From: Glandiceps talaboti
Taxonomy: Eukaryota; Hemichordata; Enteropneusta; Spengelidae
DNA: 64,000 nt
Assembly (NCBI RefSeq): GCF_964340395.1
Contig: NC_135549.1
Span: 179,001-243,000, forward strand
Reading direction: 5' to 3'
The position numbers were made by a program, and so were the translations under genes. Shown piece by piece: positions 1-30,829 of the stretch. The stretch's first letter is position 1, and the number at the start of each line of letters is the position of its first letter. The notes under the pieces were generated by a model. It worked only from the letters and a program-made list of their open reading frames with translations. It was not told where the DNA came from and searched no databases.

Positions 1-11
1 TTCATCACCAG
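1..11 (+). CDS. Gene A, end of exon homologous to B exon 10
   Basis: The window opens with the last 11 bases of an exon (two bases, then His-His-Gln) followed by a gtagga donor at 12. The position matches the end of exon 10 in genes B and C, and the next exon starts with the same IPVRSR block in phase 0. The call rests on this alignment, as too little sequence is present to prove it alone. Confidence 0.55.
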
Positions 12-2125
12 GTAGGATATACTGTACACTTAAGAAATACAAAACATAGTAAGTATGTACCAAAGATTAAATAGTCGTTTTAACTTTGTTTCCCTTCAAA
101 TATTTCGTTAATTCCCTACCCGTTACAATATCATTCGCTTTGAACCATGTTTATACATTGAATTGCATACATTTACTATGAATAATATAAGCAAACAATT
201 AGTTGCTTATTAGATCAAATAGGACTCCAGGACTGACATTTCCAGCCTGAACACATTGTCATCTTCTTTTATTTACCCAATGAAAGTTATCTTCCCGTAT
301 GTCTCTTATGTAGGCCATACCAGTCAGAAGTAGAGCTCACCTTATTGATGATGCTTTCCACCTGGGTCAAGCACACCGTCTAGATCACGTGATTGCCATA
401 GAAATGATGCAGTATTTGTATAAAGAAGAGGACTATATGCCATGGCAATCATTTGCTGCTGATCAATACTACACCAAATATATGTTATGGAGAAGTGCAA
501 CGTATGCCATGTATGAGGTATGAGGTTTACAATTATGCTTACTATATCGAATAAATGCATTGCAGGGTTACATTTGAGAAGTAGTAATCGAGCAGTTGCA
601 ATATTAATTTAAAGTCTACAAGTAAGACTGCAAACTTTGGAAAGGTTTTATTGTTGCAGGAGAGTCACACTGTGCGTTACAAGAAAACAAGTTTTTCTTA
701 GAAAAATAGCCAACTAAACCAGCACTGTAAAATAACTACATATGCATTATTTTTCAGAAATACGTTCGGCATCAAATGTCTAACAACTATGACACGATGG
801 GCTGGGAGTTTGACTACTTCAATGAAGACACTGATTAGTAAGATATACCTGTATTAGTGATAATTGAGTCGAGAAACAAGACCATCTTAAGAAAAACAAC
901 CACTTATTTACGTGCTTTTCATGAACTTATACTTCGAGTGTTTACCAAACAATTCATTCATAGGCAGAGGTCAACTTGACCTTGATGAAACTTTCCAAAA
1001 ACATCAAATTCTTACCTGCAATTTTGTGTGCAAAGTGTTAGTTAAGTACACAGTAACATTTTGTCATCTCGAGCAAAACGTGATGTTGTCATCTCGTGAA
1101 GGACGTGATTTTTCCTGTAAAACCCTGTGACATTGTGTTTCTTCTATTTCAGCTACAGACGCTTAGATACCTTAAGAATATCATGTGACTATAGTCATCC
1201 TGGTTGCGTAGAGTCTGCGTCTGCACAGTACAAAGAATGGATGGATAACCCAGATGATAACAAGTATGTACTCGTTATTTTTTTGAATCCCGACGTTTCG
1301 CTGTGCACAAGCATTCTTTTTCAAGGGCTAAAAAAAAAAAAAGTGTGTACCTAAAACAGTTATCTTCGTATGTCATCTTTCCTGTTTATAACTAATATGA
1401 ATGTTTTTAAATTTGAACCTCTGCACATACAGTAACTTTACTAGAATACTGTTTTAAAATCAAATTTGAATATACTCGCTATTTGCTTAGTATGAATGTG
1501 TTACTCATATAGTCACTTGGTAACTCTGTCACTCTTATTGTCGATAGGCAAAACCAGCCATTGCGTCATCTCATGTCCTCAAGGTTATTTCTCTTTTGTA
1601 ACAAATAGAGTTGATCTTGGGAGTCTTCATTAGCGAACTTACTAGTTGCTAAGCAACAATTAATCAAGGTATCGTCTGTAGTCACACTGGAATACCGTCA
1701 CTTCTATGGCACAAAACAATTTCTTTCTTTCAATATTTCATTTTGAAAAAAAAAATCAGGAAAGAATATAATAGTGATGGAAACATATAATAATGATAAC
1801 TATGATGAAGTAACGCATGACAGCAGATAGTTTATAGGAATCTTTAATCTCAATTATTAACCTCACCTCGACAATTATATGTAAATTCAATCAGATAAAT
1901 AATTGTTATTCACCTAATTAAGGTTGTTTTATATTTTCAGAATAGAGACAGACATGCGTAGTAACGTTTACTGTACAGCAATTCGTTATGGCGGTGAAGT
2001 CGAATGGAAGTTTGCGTACGAAAGACAGAAAGAGGACGGCGATGAACGCGGAAGATTACAGTCAGCAATGGCATGCAGTAGGACACCCTGGAATTTACAG
2101 AGGTGGGAAATATTAGATGAATCAA

Positions 2126-2186
<61 letters not shown>

Positions 2187-3827
2187 GGTGGTGGTGGTGG
2201 TGGTGGTGGTGGTGGTAGTAGTAGTTGTAGTAGTAGTACTAGTAGTAGTGGTGGTGGTGGTGGTGGTGGTGGTGGTGGTGGTGGTAGTAGTAGTAGTTGT
2301 AGTAGTAGTAGTGGTAGTGGTAGTAGTAGTAGTAATGGTGGTGGTGGTAGTCGTAGTAGTAGTAGCAGTAGTAGTAGTAGCAGCAGCTGTTGTTGTTATT
2401 ATCATTGTTGTTGTTATTATTATTGTTGTTGTTGTTGTTGTTGTAATAGTTATGGTAGACATCATCAAACCAGTGAGACTCCCAAGTAAATCATTAAACA
2501 TAGTTCATTTTCATACCTTACATTTCAGGTACATGGAAGAAGCCCTAGAAGGCACTGAGTTTAGTGCTAGTACAACTATCGCATATGTACGAGATAACTC
2601 CGGTCTGGGATTCGACTTAGCATGGGACTTTACGTTGCAGAATTTTGACGCCCTTCTAGAAACGTAAGCTAACAGATATAAACTAAAGAAAGAAGAGCTC
2701 GAAGTTGTCAGACATTTCACTGGAGTTCTGCCACATGTATAGATTACAGGGAATTCAAGTTGAATCATACGTAAATAGACTTAATAATATAACATAACAA
2801 CATGAGAATAGTCATGATATTTTCCATCATAAAATGAACTTTGGATGAGATCTTATTAGTGCCACGCATTGTCAAGGGTAACTAGTATTAGTATCGCTTG
2901 GAATTGTTACAGTGCCCATCAGCTGTAAAACTACAAGTTAGGGATGTCCTAGTCCAACACTACATCGTTAGCATTAACAGAAATGTATTTTCAATGTATA
3001 GTTGATGTAATATTAAATGTAATAAGTATCAAATCACAATTCTTGTGTTAATCATGATAGCAGTCTCACGTCAAACGATGTTCAGCTGAAATTTAAACTG
3101 ATACTTATGTCAAAATTGATTTTAAACACGGCTATAAAAATAATTCGCAAAAATTTCTCACGACATTTTCCATTCAGACAATATATATGTGACTGATATC
3201 AAACTGGTTATGGTTGTATGAATTATCCAGACCATGCAATGTTTATTGACGCATTTCTTTTGATTCATTTCTCTTCGACAGTAATAATCCCAATACCGCC
3301 TATGGTATTGTGTGGTCGTTTGCTAGTAAAATGAACACAGAAAAAGACCTTGAAAAGGTAAGACCAGAAATATATAATTGTAAATAAATATTTGGGAGGA
3401 ATATTTCACGTCTCAAAAATTACTAATGTACACTTTCATGTCATAACCATTCGTTGGTGAATTTGTTGAGTAATATTGCATATAAATTTGCATTTATATT
3501 AGTATCGAATGGAAAACAGTGTCAATGAAATGAAATCATATCCAATGTACGATTCTTTGCTTAACCAAGTACACGATTTTATCCTACGTATAGAGAATCT
3601 ACCAGCGTTTGAAATTACCAATTTACAGTGACTTTTGATAACCATTTATTCAACAGCTCAACGCCTTTGGAGAGAAGCATTACGACATGCCTGGAACAGA
3701 AGCCAATGACTTTTACGATGCTGTGACGAAAGTACAAACCAATATTAAATGGATGGAAAGGAATATGATGGACATCAGTACGTTTTTAAAAGCTGTTTCA
3801 TATAATATGAATAACATGTCTATGTAA
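1..3827 (+). CDS. Gene A: M1 aminopeptidase N-like, 3-prime part (partial)
   Basis: C-terminal part of a membrane-type M1 zinc aminopeptidase; the catalytic half lies before the window. Coding segments: 1-11 (end of an exon), 314-517, 758-837, 1153-1263, 1941-2102, 2529-2663, 3282-3357, 3657-3827, joined by GT-AG introns to 315 codons plus TAA. It corresponds to the helical ERAP1_C-like domain of aminopeptidase N, which caps the active site and helps dimerisation in known family members. Phases match the last exons of genes B and C in this window (204, 111, 162 and 135 nt exons recur). It keeps the cysteine pair in CDYSHPGC and the YCTAIR / AMACSR cysteines. No frameshift or stop was seen, so the gene looks functional. 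The 5-prime boundary is unknown because the window starts inside the last bases of an exon. Confidence 0.9.
314..517 (+). CDS. Gene A exon (IPVRSR...LIDDAF segment)
   Basis: 204 nt, phase 0 at both ends, after a tatgtag acceptor. Encodes AIPVRSRAHLIDDAFHLGQ through the MPWQSF and YTKYMLWR motifs, aligning without gaps to B exon 11 and C exon 11. This helix-rich segment is conserved in M1 ectopeptidases. Confidence 0.9.
758..837 (+). CDS. Gene A exon (KYVRHQ segment)
   Basis: 80 nt, ttttcag acceptor and gtaag donor, ends in phase 2. Encodes KYVRHQMSNNYDTMGWEFDY, homologous to B exon 12, with two extra codons. Confidence 0.88.
1153..1263 (+). CDS. Gene A exon (cysteine-pair segment)
   Basis: 111 nt, the same length and phases as B exon 13. 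Encodes YRRLDTLRISCDYSHPGCVE; the two cysteines seven residues apart match a disulphide spacing known from mammalian aminopeptidase N. Confidence 0.9.
1941..2102 (+). CDS. Gene A exon (YCTAIRYGG segment)
   Basis: 162 nt, identical in length and phases to B exon 14 and C exon 14. Encodes the VYCTAIRYGGEVEWKFAYE and MACSRTPW blocks. The donor (gtggga) is followed within 25 nt by a long GTA/GTG tract. Confidence 0.92.
2128..2443. repeat. (GTA)n/(GTG)n compound trinucleotide tract
   Basis: About 315 bp of GTA, GTG and GTT triplets with GCA interruptions inside a gene A intron. It produces long valine or threonine pseudo-reading frames on the two strands that are not genes. Confidence 0.97.
2529..2663 (+). 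CDS. Gene A exon (YMEEALEG segment)
   Basis: 135 nt, the same length as B exon 15. Encodes YMEEALEGTEFSASTTIAYV and FDLAWDFTLQNFDALLET, the conserved ARM-like repeats near the C terminus. Confidence 0.92.
3282..3357 (+). CDS. Gene A exon (IVWSFASKMNT segment)
   Basis: 76 nt after a ttcgacag acceptor. Encodes TNNPNTAYGIVWSFASKM, then NTEKDLEK, aligned with B exon 16. Confidence 0.88.
3657..3827 (+). CDS. Gene A terminal exon and stop
   Basis: Encodes LNAFGEKHYDMPGTEANDFY through NIKWMERN to the TAA at 3825-3827. The C terminus is a few residues longer than in B and C (ends MNNMSM). It aligns with the terminal exons of both paralogues. Confidence 0.92.
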   Translation, partial: LNAFGEKHYDMPGTEANDFYDAVTKVQTNIKWMERNMMDISTFLKAVSYNMNNMSM

Positions 3828-3949
3828 ATTTGCATTCTGTATATTAAAAGTTGTTGAGTTTCCTTGATTTGTAATTTTAATGAATTTACTTCCATACTAC
3901 TTTAACTCTGTAAATTTAAATTTTAAATATATCTAAACAATAATAGATT

Positions 3950-3955
3950 AATAAA
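3950..3955 (+). promoter_or_regulatory. Candidate polyadenylation signal of gene A
   Basis: AATAAA lies 122 nt after the gene A stop codon, the first canonical hexamer downstream. Confidence 0.5.
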
Positions 3956-5761
3956 CCCATATTTTTATCAATCTGGTCTTATTTTCTATTTGACAATGTC
4001 GTTTCTTTTATGAAAAGGAGCTGTAAAATGATTGAAGATTCTCGTGGAAGGTCTTCTGTGTGCGAGCGAAACATCAAACAAAGTGTTTTGTATTGAACAC
4101 GGCAACTTGTTTTATCAAAGTATTCGTATTATTCACCAACAACGACACAATGTAGTCGATTTAATTGGACTTATCTAGTACCCCGTTACAAACTTATAGA
4201 GGACGTTAAAAATATACCATGGAGTTTGTCAGTAATCAATTCAATTCATCGCTGGCTAGCACGAACAAAATTAAACAAGGACTGACTACAATGAGTGTGT
4301 GACTGTCAGAGTCATGTGATAGTGATTTTCCTTCTCACGCACACTTCACAGTAGTTTGACTAGCTCTGATGTGTGCACTCAATACTAATGCTTTCTATTT
4401 CAGTAGTGTACGGGGTTTTGTGTGAAAACATTTTTGGCATTTTGGCAAACTATATAATTTTAGCCCAGATATGCACGTGGTTGATCAATCAGTGACATGA
4501 CCTTGTATCATGTGATACTTTTAATATAGGATCGGTCGCATAGAATTAAGTAAGGCTGCCCTTTCATCCGTCGCTCCATCAAATTAAATATACAAAGTAA
4601 AACGAGTTATCTTCTTTACTTTAATACTCGTTGTTTCTTATAGTTCTATTATTCATTTAACGAAGCCATAAACATTGTTATACTTCATATAAAACCCAGG
4701 TGCGATGTACATTTATTAAGGGAAGTTTAACATGTAAGGTATAGTGGTCTACATTAAAAGAGGGGGCAGGAGCAAAACTATTTTTCTTCGTCTATGGTAA
4801 ATAGAGGAGAATATTGCTACTGGAGATAATCTGTCTAGCCCAGTCCCCATATGACTCAGATTCTCTATTAAATATTGGACATCTTTCAGTAGCATCATGA
4901 TCATTGTAAATATTAGCATACAATTATAGTAAATATAGTTACATTATAGCATTGAAGTTTATATCATACTTTTATGACATGTACTGCTATTGCGACTTTT
5001 AAGCATGTCAATCACTTCAGTCTTCAGTCAGGCTTTAGATTTTTGTTCTACAATTCAGTCGTCAGTTTTGCAATTTCGACTTCAGTTATGCTTTCACTGA
5101 TTCAGAAATGATTGATTAGAGAAAATGAACTCGTAATGGATATATTCGTATTGTCTTAACCTTTGGAATTTAGAGTACTTCTGAATCAAAATACTTGCTG
5201 TATATTAAGGACATTGAAAATATGCGCCAGTCTGTCAGTAACATGCCTATATGTCTGTCTAACTTTATAGACGTAGCAATTACATTAGATGACTTATGTG
5301 TTGACCCAAAGAGATTTATCAGCTTGGTTTCATGATATATATAAAGGTTCTTTTTATCACAAGCAGAAAATATTACCTTGTCCAAATATTTTGTCTGGAC
5401 TCGATTGACTTCTTCGGTGGACTGAATATTTTCGCCAGGTGTTAATCACGGCAGATGTTAATTATAACGGCATCACACGTGTACGAGATTATTGGCCAAC
5501 GGAAGTGGCTGGAGGCAATCTATATCGATATCCATGTACCATGTCATGTATCAAAATTGAATAACGGAAATAGTCGGCATACATTCACCCAAGGTCGCCA
5601 ACACTAAGGCCCATAAGAGGAGACGTAAAAACAAAATACACAAAGTATCTATAATGAATGTCTTTAAAACTTGGATATATAAACCAGTATGAACTTAGTC
5701 AATTGTTAAATGAGGTTAACTTAAGTATCTTTAGTGGAAGTGAAACCCTTTTTGTTTTTTA
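3956..5761. other. Spacer after gene A without recognised feature
   Basis: AT-rich DNA with no coding frame resembling a known family and no strong repeat. I see nothing in it that can be named. Confidence 0.5.
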
Positions 5762-5858
5762 GACATTTAAATTACGATTTTTTCCTAACCACATATATTT
5801 TTTCAATTTAGATTTCTGAAACATTATATGTGGTTAGGAAAAATCGTAATTTAATGTC
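5762..5858. repeat. Inverted repeat at the edge of the LINE fragment
   Basis: Arms 5762-5797 and 5824-5858 are complementary over about 34 bp, with one or two single-base length differences and a 26-nt loop. The right arm belongs to the LINE reading frame that follows (WLGKNRN residues), so the left arm is a short inverted duplicate of LINE sequence. Confidence 0.85.
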
Positions 5859-8040
5859 AAAAAAGGTGGTGGGGGAATTGGCTCCCTTATGAAAAATAAT
5901 ATTCTGATTATTGACTCCAAATTACTTAATTCCCAAGATGATGATCTTGAAAGATTATGGATAAAATTGCAAGTTGAAGAGAGACAAACATTATATTTAG
6001 GATTAGTATCTGTTCCTCCATAGAATATAAATCAAGATTCAGTGGATGAATTATACCATGAGTTGTACAGCAATATTATCAACCTAATGGAATGTAATTA
6101 CCAGTTTCTATTACTAGGGGATTTTAATAGTAGAATACAGGATAGCTCTGGAGATACAATTCTAAACAAAAATGGAGAAAAATTGATTTCAATGATAAAT
6201 AAGTTTTAAATCTACTTAATAATGGTAGTATTAGCATTGGAAAATGGACTTGGTAGACATATTCAACAATCTGTTATAGACTATATCTTGACAAGTGATA
6301 ATTTCAAGTATAAAATAGAGGAAACCTTTGTAGATGAGGATAGAATCTTTGATATAGAAAGTGACCACAATTTAATGTAAACTACCATTACAATTCCAGA
6401 AACTAAAGTGAATACTGAATGTAATACGTGAAATACGTAGAAATGGAACATCGACGATGAAACAGACTTGAATTAACTTCCACAGTAATTTAGCCTCAAG
6501 ACTTAATTCACTTGGAACGATGGTTAATTTGGCCTCAAATAGAAAGAATCAACATGCTTGTGATTAACTTTGGAATTGTTGGCCAACCTCTGTTACTGAA
6601 ACACACCATGAAGTCATAGGAAAGAAAACAATAACAAAACCTCATGCAAACCATGGTTTGATAAAGAAATCAATGCTGCAATCAATGTCAGAAAGAAATC
6701 AAGTAGAAAACACAATGGGTTCACGATAATAACAATAACAATAGTATGAAGAGTGAATATGGCCAAACTTTATAAAGGAGGCGACACAAGAAATCTTAAT
6801 AATTACAGAGGTATTTCAGTTGTGGGTAAATTATGGGTGAAATACAAGGAGGGTTTAGGAAAGATAGACAAACAATTGGAACACACTAGATGAAATACTA
6901 GGAGGGTTTAGGAAAGATAGACAAACGATTGAATCAAGGAACACACTAGGTGAAATACAAGGAGGGTTTAGGAAAGATAGACAAACAATTGAATCAAGGA
7001 ACACACTAGGTGAAATACTAGGAGGGTTTAGGAAAGATAGACGAACAGTTGAATCAAGGAACACACTAGGTGAAATACAAGGAGGGTTTAGGAAAGATAG
7101 ACGAACAGTTGAATCAAGGAATACACTAGGTGAAATACAAAGAGGGCTTAGGAAAGATAGACAAACAATTGAATCAAGGAACACACCAGGTGAAATACAA
7201 GGAGGGTTTAGGAAAGATAAACGAAGGACCTACCCAAAATTGTTTTAAAGGTATCAGCATCAATTCGTAAATACAACAGAAAAATGCATATTCAGCATTT
7301 CTAGAGTTCAAAAAAAGCAAGTAATGGGAGATAAGGACTGTGGTACGCATTATGGAACAATGATATAAAAATTAAATTATGCCTTGTGGTAAAACGCTCA
7401 TACGGTCACACTGAAAAGGAATCACTCGCAACCGTTCGGATCTAAGAAAAATGACAATTTATTCCCCATCATGAAATGTATTCTTGGTAGCCATTTTAAC
7501 ATGGAACCACATACTGCGTCCTGCACTTGAATATGTAGGTAAATTAGCCATATTAAGTCAAACTGATGTAGACTGTTTTGAACAAAAATGCGACAAACAG
7601 TGGGAAATTAATATTGACAGCATGTATATATATTGCACATGAAGCAGTTCTGGGTGACCTTGACTGGAACACAATGTCAAGTAGATTTAATTGTTGAGAT
7701 TAAAATACTTTAAAAGTCTTTGTAATTTAGATGAATCACGATGGACTAAATGTGTCTTCAACTATCTCAATTCCATAAGTGAAGAATCTGAAAGAAATAT
7801 GACAAAACTGTCCTGGAATTGGCCGAAAACTGTAAATAATGTATTAATAGACCTTAATATCAATCAAGACCAAATTCAAAATCGTTCAGAGAATAAAATC
7901 AAACATATCATATTCAAAAATGGTAAGACCATATGGTAAGAAAACATGACAAAAAATCTAGTCTTTCTAGTTACTGTAAATTTAAAACAACTTTAGAACC
8001 TGAGTATCTTAAATCATTTACTACTTTTAAAGGATCACTG
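5820..8040 (+). pseudogene. Decayed APE-type non-LTR retrotransposon (endonuclease and RT remnants)
   Basis: Translation in broken frames gives pieces of a LINE ORF2. The apurinic-like endonuclease is represented by LIDSKLLNSQDDDLERLW, LLLGDFNSRIQD (about 6107-6147) and the catalytic SDHNL near 6360. The RT is represented by LYKGGDTRNLNNYRGISV (about 6768-6825) and GGFRKDRQTIE. C-terminal pieces include the frame at 7691-7939. Stops and frameshifts are numerous, so it is dead. The C-terminal end passes into the dispersed repeat at 8044. Confidence 0.85.
6833..7222. repeat. 60-bp tandem array inside the LINE RT region
   Basis: About six and a half units with a period of exactly 60 bp. Each unit encodes 20 residues including GGFRKDRQTIE, the RT block that normally occurs once. 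Units differ by a few substitutions; the first unit is shorter. Confidence 0.95.
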
Positions 8041-8043
8041 CTA

Positions 8044-8616
8044 CGTCCAGTGTCTACATCAAATTTTAAAAAAGTGGTGTATGATACGCTCAAACTTCAA
8101 TGATTCTTCATCCGAATTAGATGGTACTCTGCCGTGATAGTAAGTCGTCCCTTGAGCGAAACGCGTACACCGTCTGCAAGCAGGAGTACCGTGATAGTGA
8201 CTGGTCAGAATCGCAATATCACATTTTATGATCTGTTTTCTTGGTCGTGGTCCAGTGGATGTTTCGCATCTCGTCGGCCATCTAGGTCTGTGGAATCGTA
8301 AAAAGGGGTACTTTTTCAGATCACCCTCCGAGAATATGGGTAGGATGTCCCATCTCTACTCTTTCTCTAGGAAGAAACTTGCCCGACGAATGCCCGGGGA
8401 GAATGGTCCCGTAATCCAGGACCGTGTGCAGTGTATGGATTAGGTGTCGTTGAAGGTAAAACCTCCCCGATATCGGAAAGAAGGATTTCCTCCCAGGTTC
8501 ACTATAAAATAAGGGGGGTTCTTTTTCATTGAAATATTACCTCCGAAAAGGGATAAATATGAAATTTCGCTAACAAGTATGCGCATGGATACCCACCAAT
8601 CCATAAAATCCCGCGT
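8044..8616 (+). repeat. Dispersed repeat, copy 1
   Basis: About 570 bp that recurs in reverse orientation at 37415-38013. Shared stretches start at cgtccagtgtctacatc and run through the ccctccgagaatatgggta block to aatttcgctaacaag. Broken peptide similarity (RPVSTSNFKK, GRGPxDxSHL, WNRKKG) is kept in both copies, so it may have been coding or may simply be a well conserved transposon body. Function unknown. Confidence 0.85.
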
Positions 8617-9342
8617 CGTATGTACACTACAGCGTGGCAATAAGTAGCGTTAGACACACAGTAATTGTTAACTAGCAATCAGGGGGTTGGGGTCACAGTG
8701 AACAAGATATGTCACACTCTACGTCCATGTATCTAGAACCAGAACTTATAAAGTGTGTGATAATGTGTCCTAAATACTATCTACGTGGTTGATTCGAGTT
8801 GCATATTATTTTGAAAGTTTGAATAATCTAGGAGAGGGATATTTCTCGCGCGGAAAAAGCTGACCCGCAGTAATGAATGTCTGTTCAAACATGGAGCGAA
8901 TAGATTATTATATATGTATCATGTTTTATTGGATTTTTACATGAATAAAGTTCTCGTCCATTATACAGACTCACATGTATGAGTGTGGAAAAGCGTACAG
9001 GGGCCTAGTCTGGATATGAATGGAGGTGTCAATCGTAACGATACCGTATTGGGAGTAGACTAAATGGGGCCCGGCTGCAAGGGCGTATAGAGGCTGCTAT
9101 TATATATATAAAGGTACGGTATACATGATTGTCACAGTATTAAACATGGTGTCAACGTTGTGTTAAATACAATGATTACGTTTGTTATTAATGTCAACTT
9201 CATTACAAATGGACCAAAACAATGTTAAAACCCGGTGTAATCAAGCTTAATATAGAATATCACTCTACTGGCCTCTATAAGTAGATGTACCTCTGTGAAT
9301 TGAGTTATGTCCTGCAGTGAAAAGTTACTTTAAATTGACATA
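8617..9342. other. Spacer without recognised feature
   Basis: No credible coding frame or repeat structure recognised between the dispersed repeat and the foldback element. Confidence 0.45.
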
Positions 9343-9642
9343 TTGAGAGCAACCAACTTATGCATGCATACTTATTTCATCTCATGAATGTTACATGACA
9401 AGCGATATTAGTTGTTTATAATTACAGAACTAGATAATTGTAATTGTGTAAAGAACTGATTATGATATGATATGTATACATATCAAGTGTCAGGGTGCGT
9501 GACTAACACATCCGTCAGCAGTGACTGATTAGTAAACTTATCTAGAGCTACAAACAACTAATATCGGTTGCCATGTAACATTCACGAGATGAAATGTTTA
9601 TGCATGTATACGTTGGTTGCTCTCAAATATGTTAACTTAATG
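9343..9642. mobile_element. Foldback (MITE-like) element
   Basis: The first and last roughly 95 bp are imperfect inverted repeats: both ends read gagagcaaccaac, then tgcat, tttcatctc, gaatgttacatg and gatattagttgttt inward. About 100 bp of unique sequence lie between. No transposase is encoded. Confidence 0.8.
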
Positions 9643-9895
9643 TTAAACCCAAAGTTTATTTTACTTTTTGCGTTGGCAACATACAAAGGTGATTGATAGT
9701 ACAGATAGGACACAGATAAGTAAATGAACTTATTACACGAATGGTATTTCTAAGTTACCAGACTGATATGATAAGCATGGTTTTGAGTGTGTCATCAGGT
9801 ACTCATACGCCACAATTAATGGTGGCATTGTGTATTGATCCTTATTGGCGTCAGTAGACATTACTTTGGTTCTGAAATCCGGCGCATTATAATTT

Positions 9896-10130
<235 letters not shown>

Positions 10131-10180
10131 TGTTGTTTGATTGTTTGAGTGACTAGGTCATAACATATTGTAACCTACTT

Positions 10181-10188
10181 TATAAAAT
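10181..10188 (+). promoter_or_regulatory. Candidate TATA box of gene B
   Basis: TATAAAAT lies 76 nt upstream of the gene B ATG, which would leave a leader of about 45 nt. The assignment is by motif and position only; an upstream untranslated exon cannot be excluded. Confidence 0.35.
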
Positions 10189-10256
10189 TAAGTAGTCATG
10201 TGTTACTTATTGTTTACATTTCCACATACGTAAATTGATAAATTATACTCCACTCG

Positions 10257-29494
<19,238 letters not shown>

Positions 29495-29547
29495 AATCTC
29501 TTGATTTTTTAGTACTGTGTATAATTTACAACTACAAAATCCAATTC

Positions 29548-29553
29548 AATAAA
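29548..29553 (+). promoter_or_regulatory. Candidate polyadenylation signal of gene B
   Basis: AATAAA 53 nt after the gene B stop codon. Confidence 0.6.
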
Positions 29554-29724
29554 CAGTCATAAAGCTTTCATACTCATTTTAGAACAAAACTGTCTGGCAC
29601 CTGTCATTTGTTACGAAAAATACCGCGTCTATTCAAAATGACCTTTACCACGCTAATTGACTATCAAGTGGGTAAAATTCGTGTACCATTTTGGAGTCTC
29701 ATTATGTGCCATCTCGATGAATCA

Positions 29725-30790
29725 AAGCGCCAATGGCGTTGTAGCACAACTGTGTAGTTTTTTAAAATGTGTATCCACATACTGATCTATGATAAGTATA
29801 GGAGTTCATTTGCTTAACGTTTAGCAAATTGACTATCTAACCCCGCTGTTACCTTTAAAATATACCACATTTTGAGGTTGCGTTTACTATGGAAATAGGC
29901 TTATTGCTAGACATAGTTGCATACATTTGTGAATGTCTGTTCAATTGACTATGAATCCCTGTAGTTACCTTTGTGGTATACACCATCGGTGGGCTGTTGC
30001 TATTGGCGTGGTATTGTTGCTAGGCACATTTGCATACATTTTGACTGTTCACTTGTCTACGAATCCATGTTATCTTTGTGATATGCGCCATCATTTGACT
30101 GTTGCTGTGGGCGTGGTTTTGTTAGTAGAGATACTTGTATGTTTACTCGCTTGCCTACCCGAAGTTATATTACCAAAATATACTTGTATTTGGTTGTTGC
30201 TAAGGGCGTGGTCATGGTTACCAGGGCCAATTTTGTCAACATTTTTAAACATCTGGAGAATAACATCCAGAAACATCTCACCAAATTTAGATATAATAAG
30301 TTTTTGACAAAAGATCACATTTTTACACCTAATTTGCATATCACTGATGAGATCATTACATGCTTTATATTTATAGTTCATGTACATACCCCCAAACGCA
30401 TCCCCATTACGTGTCTGCCCAATCTGCTAAGTAGTTTTGGAATTAAAGATTTTTACCAAAAAGACCTAATTTGCATATTACTGATGGGATCAACTTGTCA
30501 TAAACAAATCTTAAACTCAATTCCATTAAGAACTTCCCACAAAATTTCAGACCAATCCTCTCAGTAGTTTTTTAAAACAAAAATGACATATTTTGACCCA
30601 ATCACATATCTGCAATAATGACATCATTTTGCTTTGAACAATCTCCCAACTAGACACCAAAGGGAACATCCCTACCACAAATCAAAACAATCGGCTCAGT
30701 GGATTTTGCGTCTAAGTCGTGCACACCCACACACTTTGCCATGCCTATTGCACTACTGAACCTTATCAGCTCATTTGCGTTACAAATTGC
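29725..30790 (+). repeat. ~1 kb repeat family, copy 2
   Basis: Starts with agcgccaatggcgttgtag and ends near actgaaccttatcagctc, in the spacer between the convergent genes B and C. Confidence 0.88.
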
Positions 30791-30829
30791 GATTATGCCC
30801 CAGTATATCAACAGAAATCTTTAAATCTT

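Noticed and set aside
1924-2667. Long plus-strand frame with a polyvaline run, and its antisense polythreonine frame
   Set aside because: The run is a GTA/GTG microsatellite inside an intron; real coding sequence is confined to exons 1941-2102 and 2529-2663.
6833-7222. CRISPR-like array
   Set aside because: The regular 60-bp period has no unique spacers; whole units repeat and encode an RT motif in a eukaryotic LINE.
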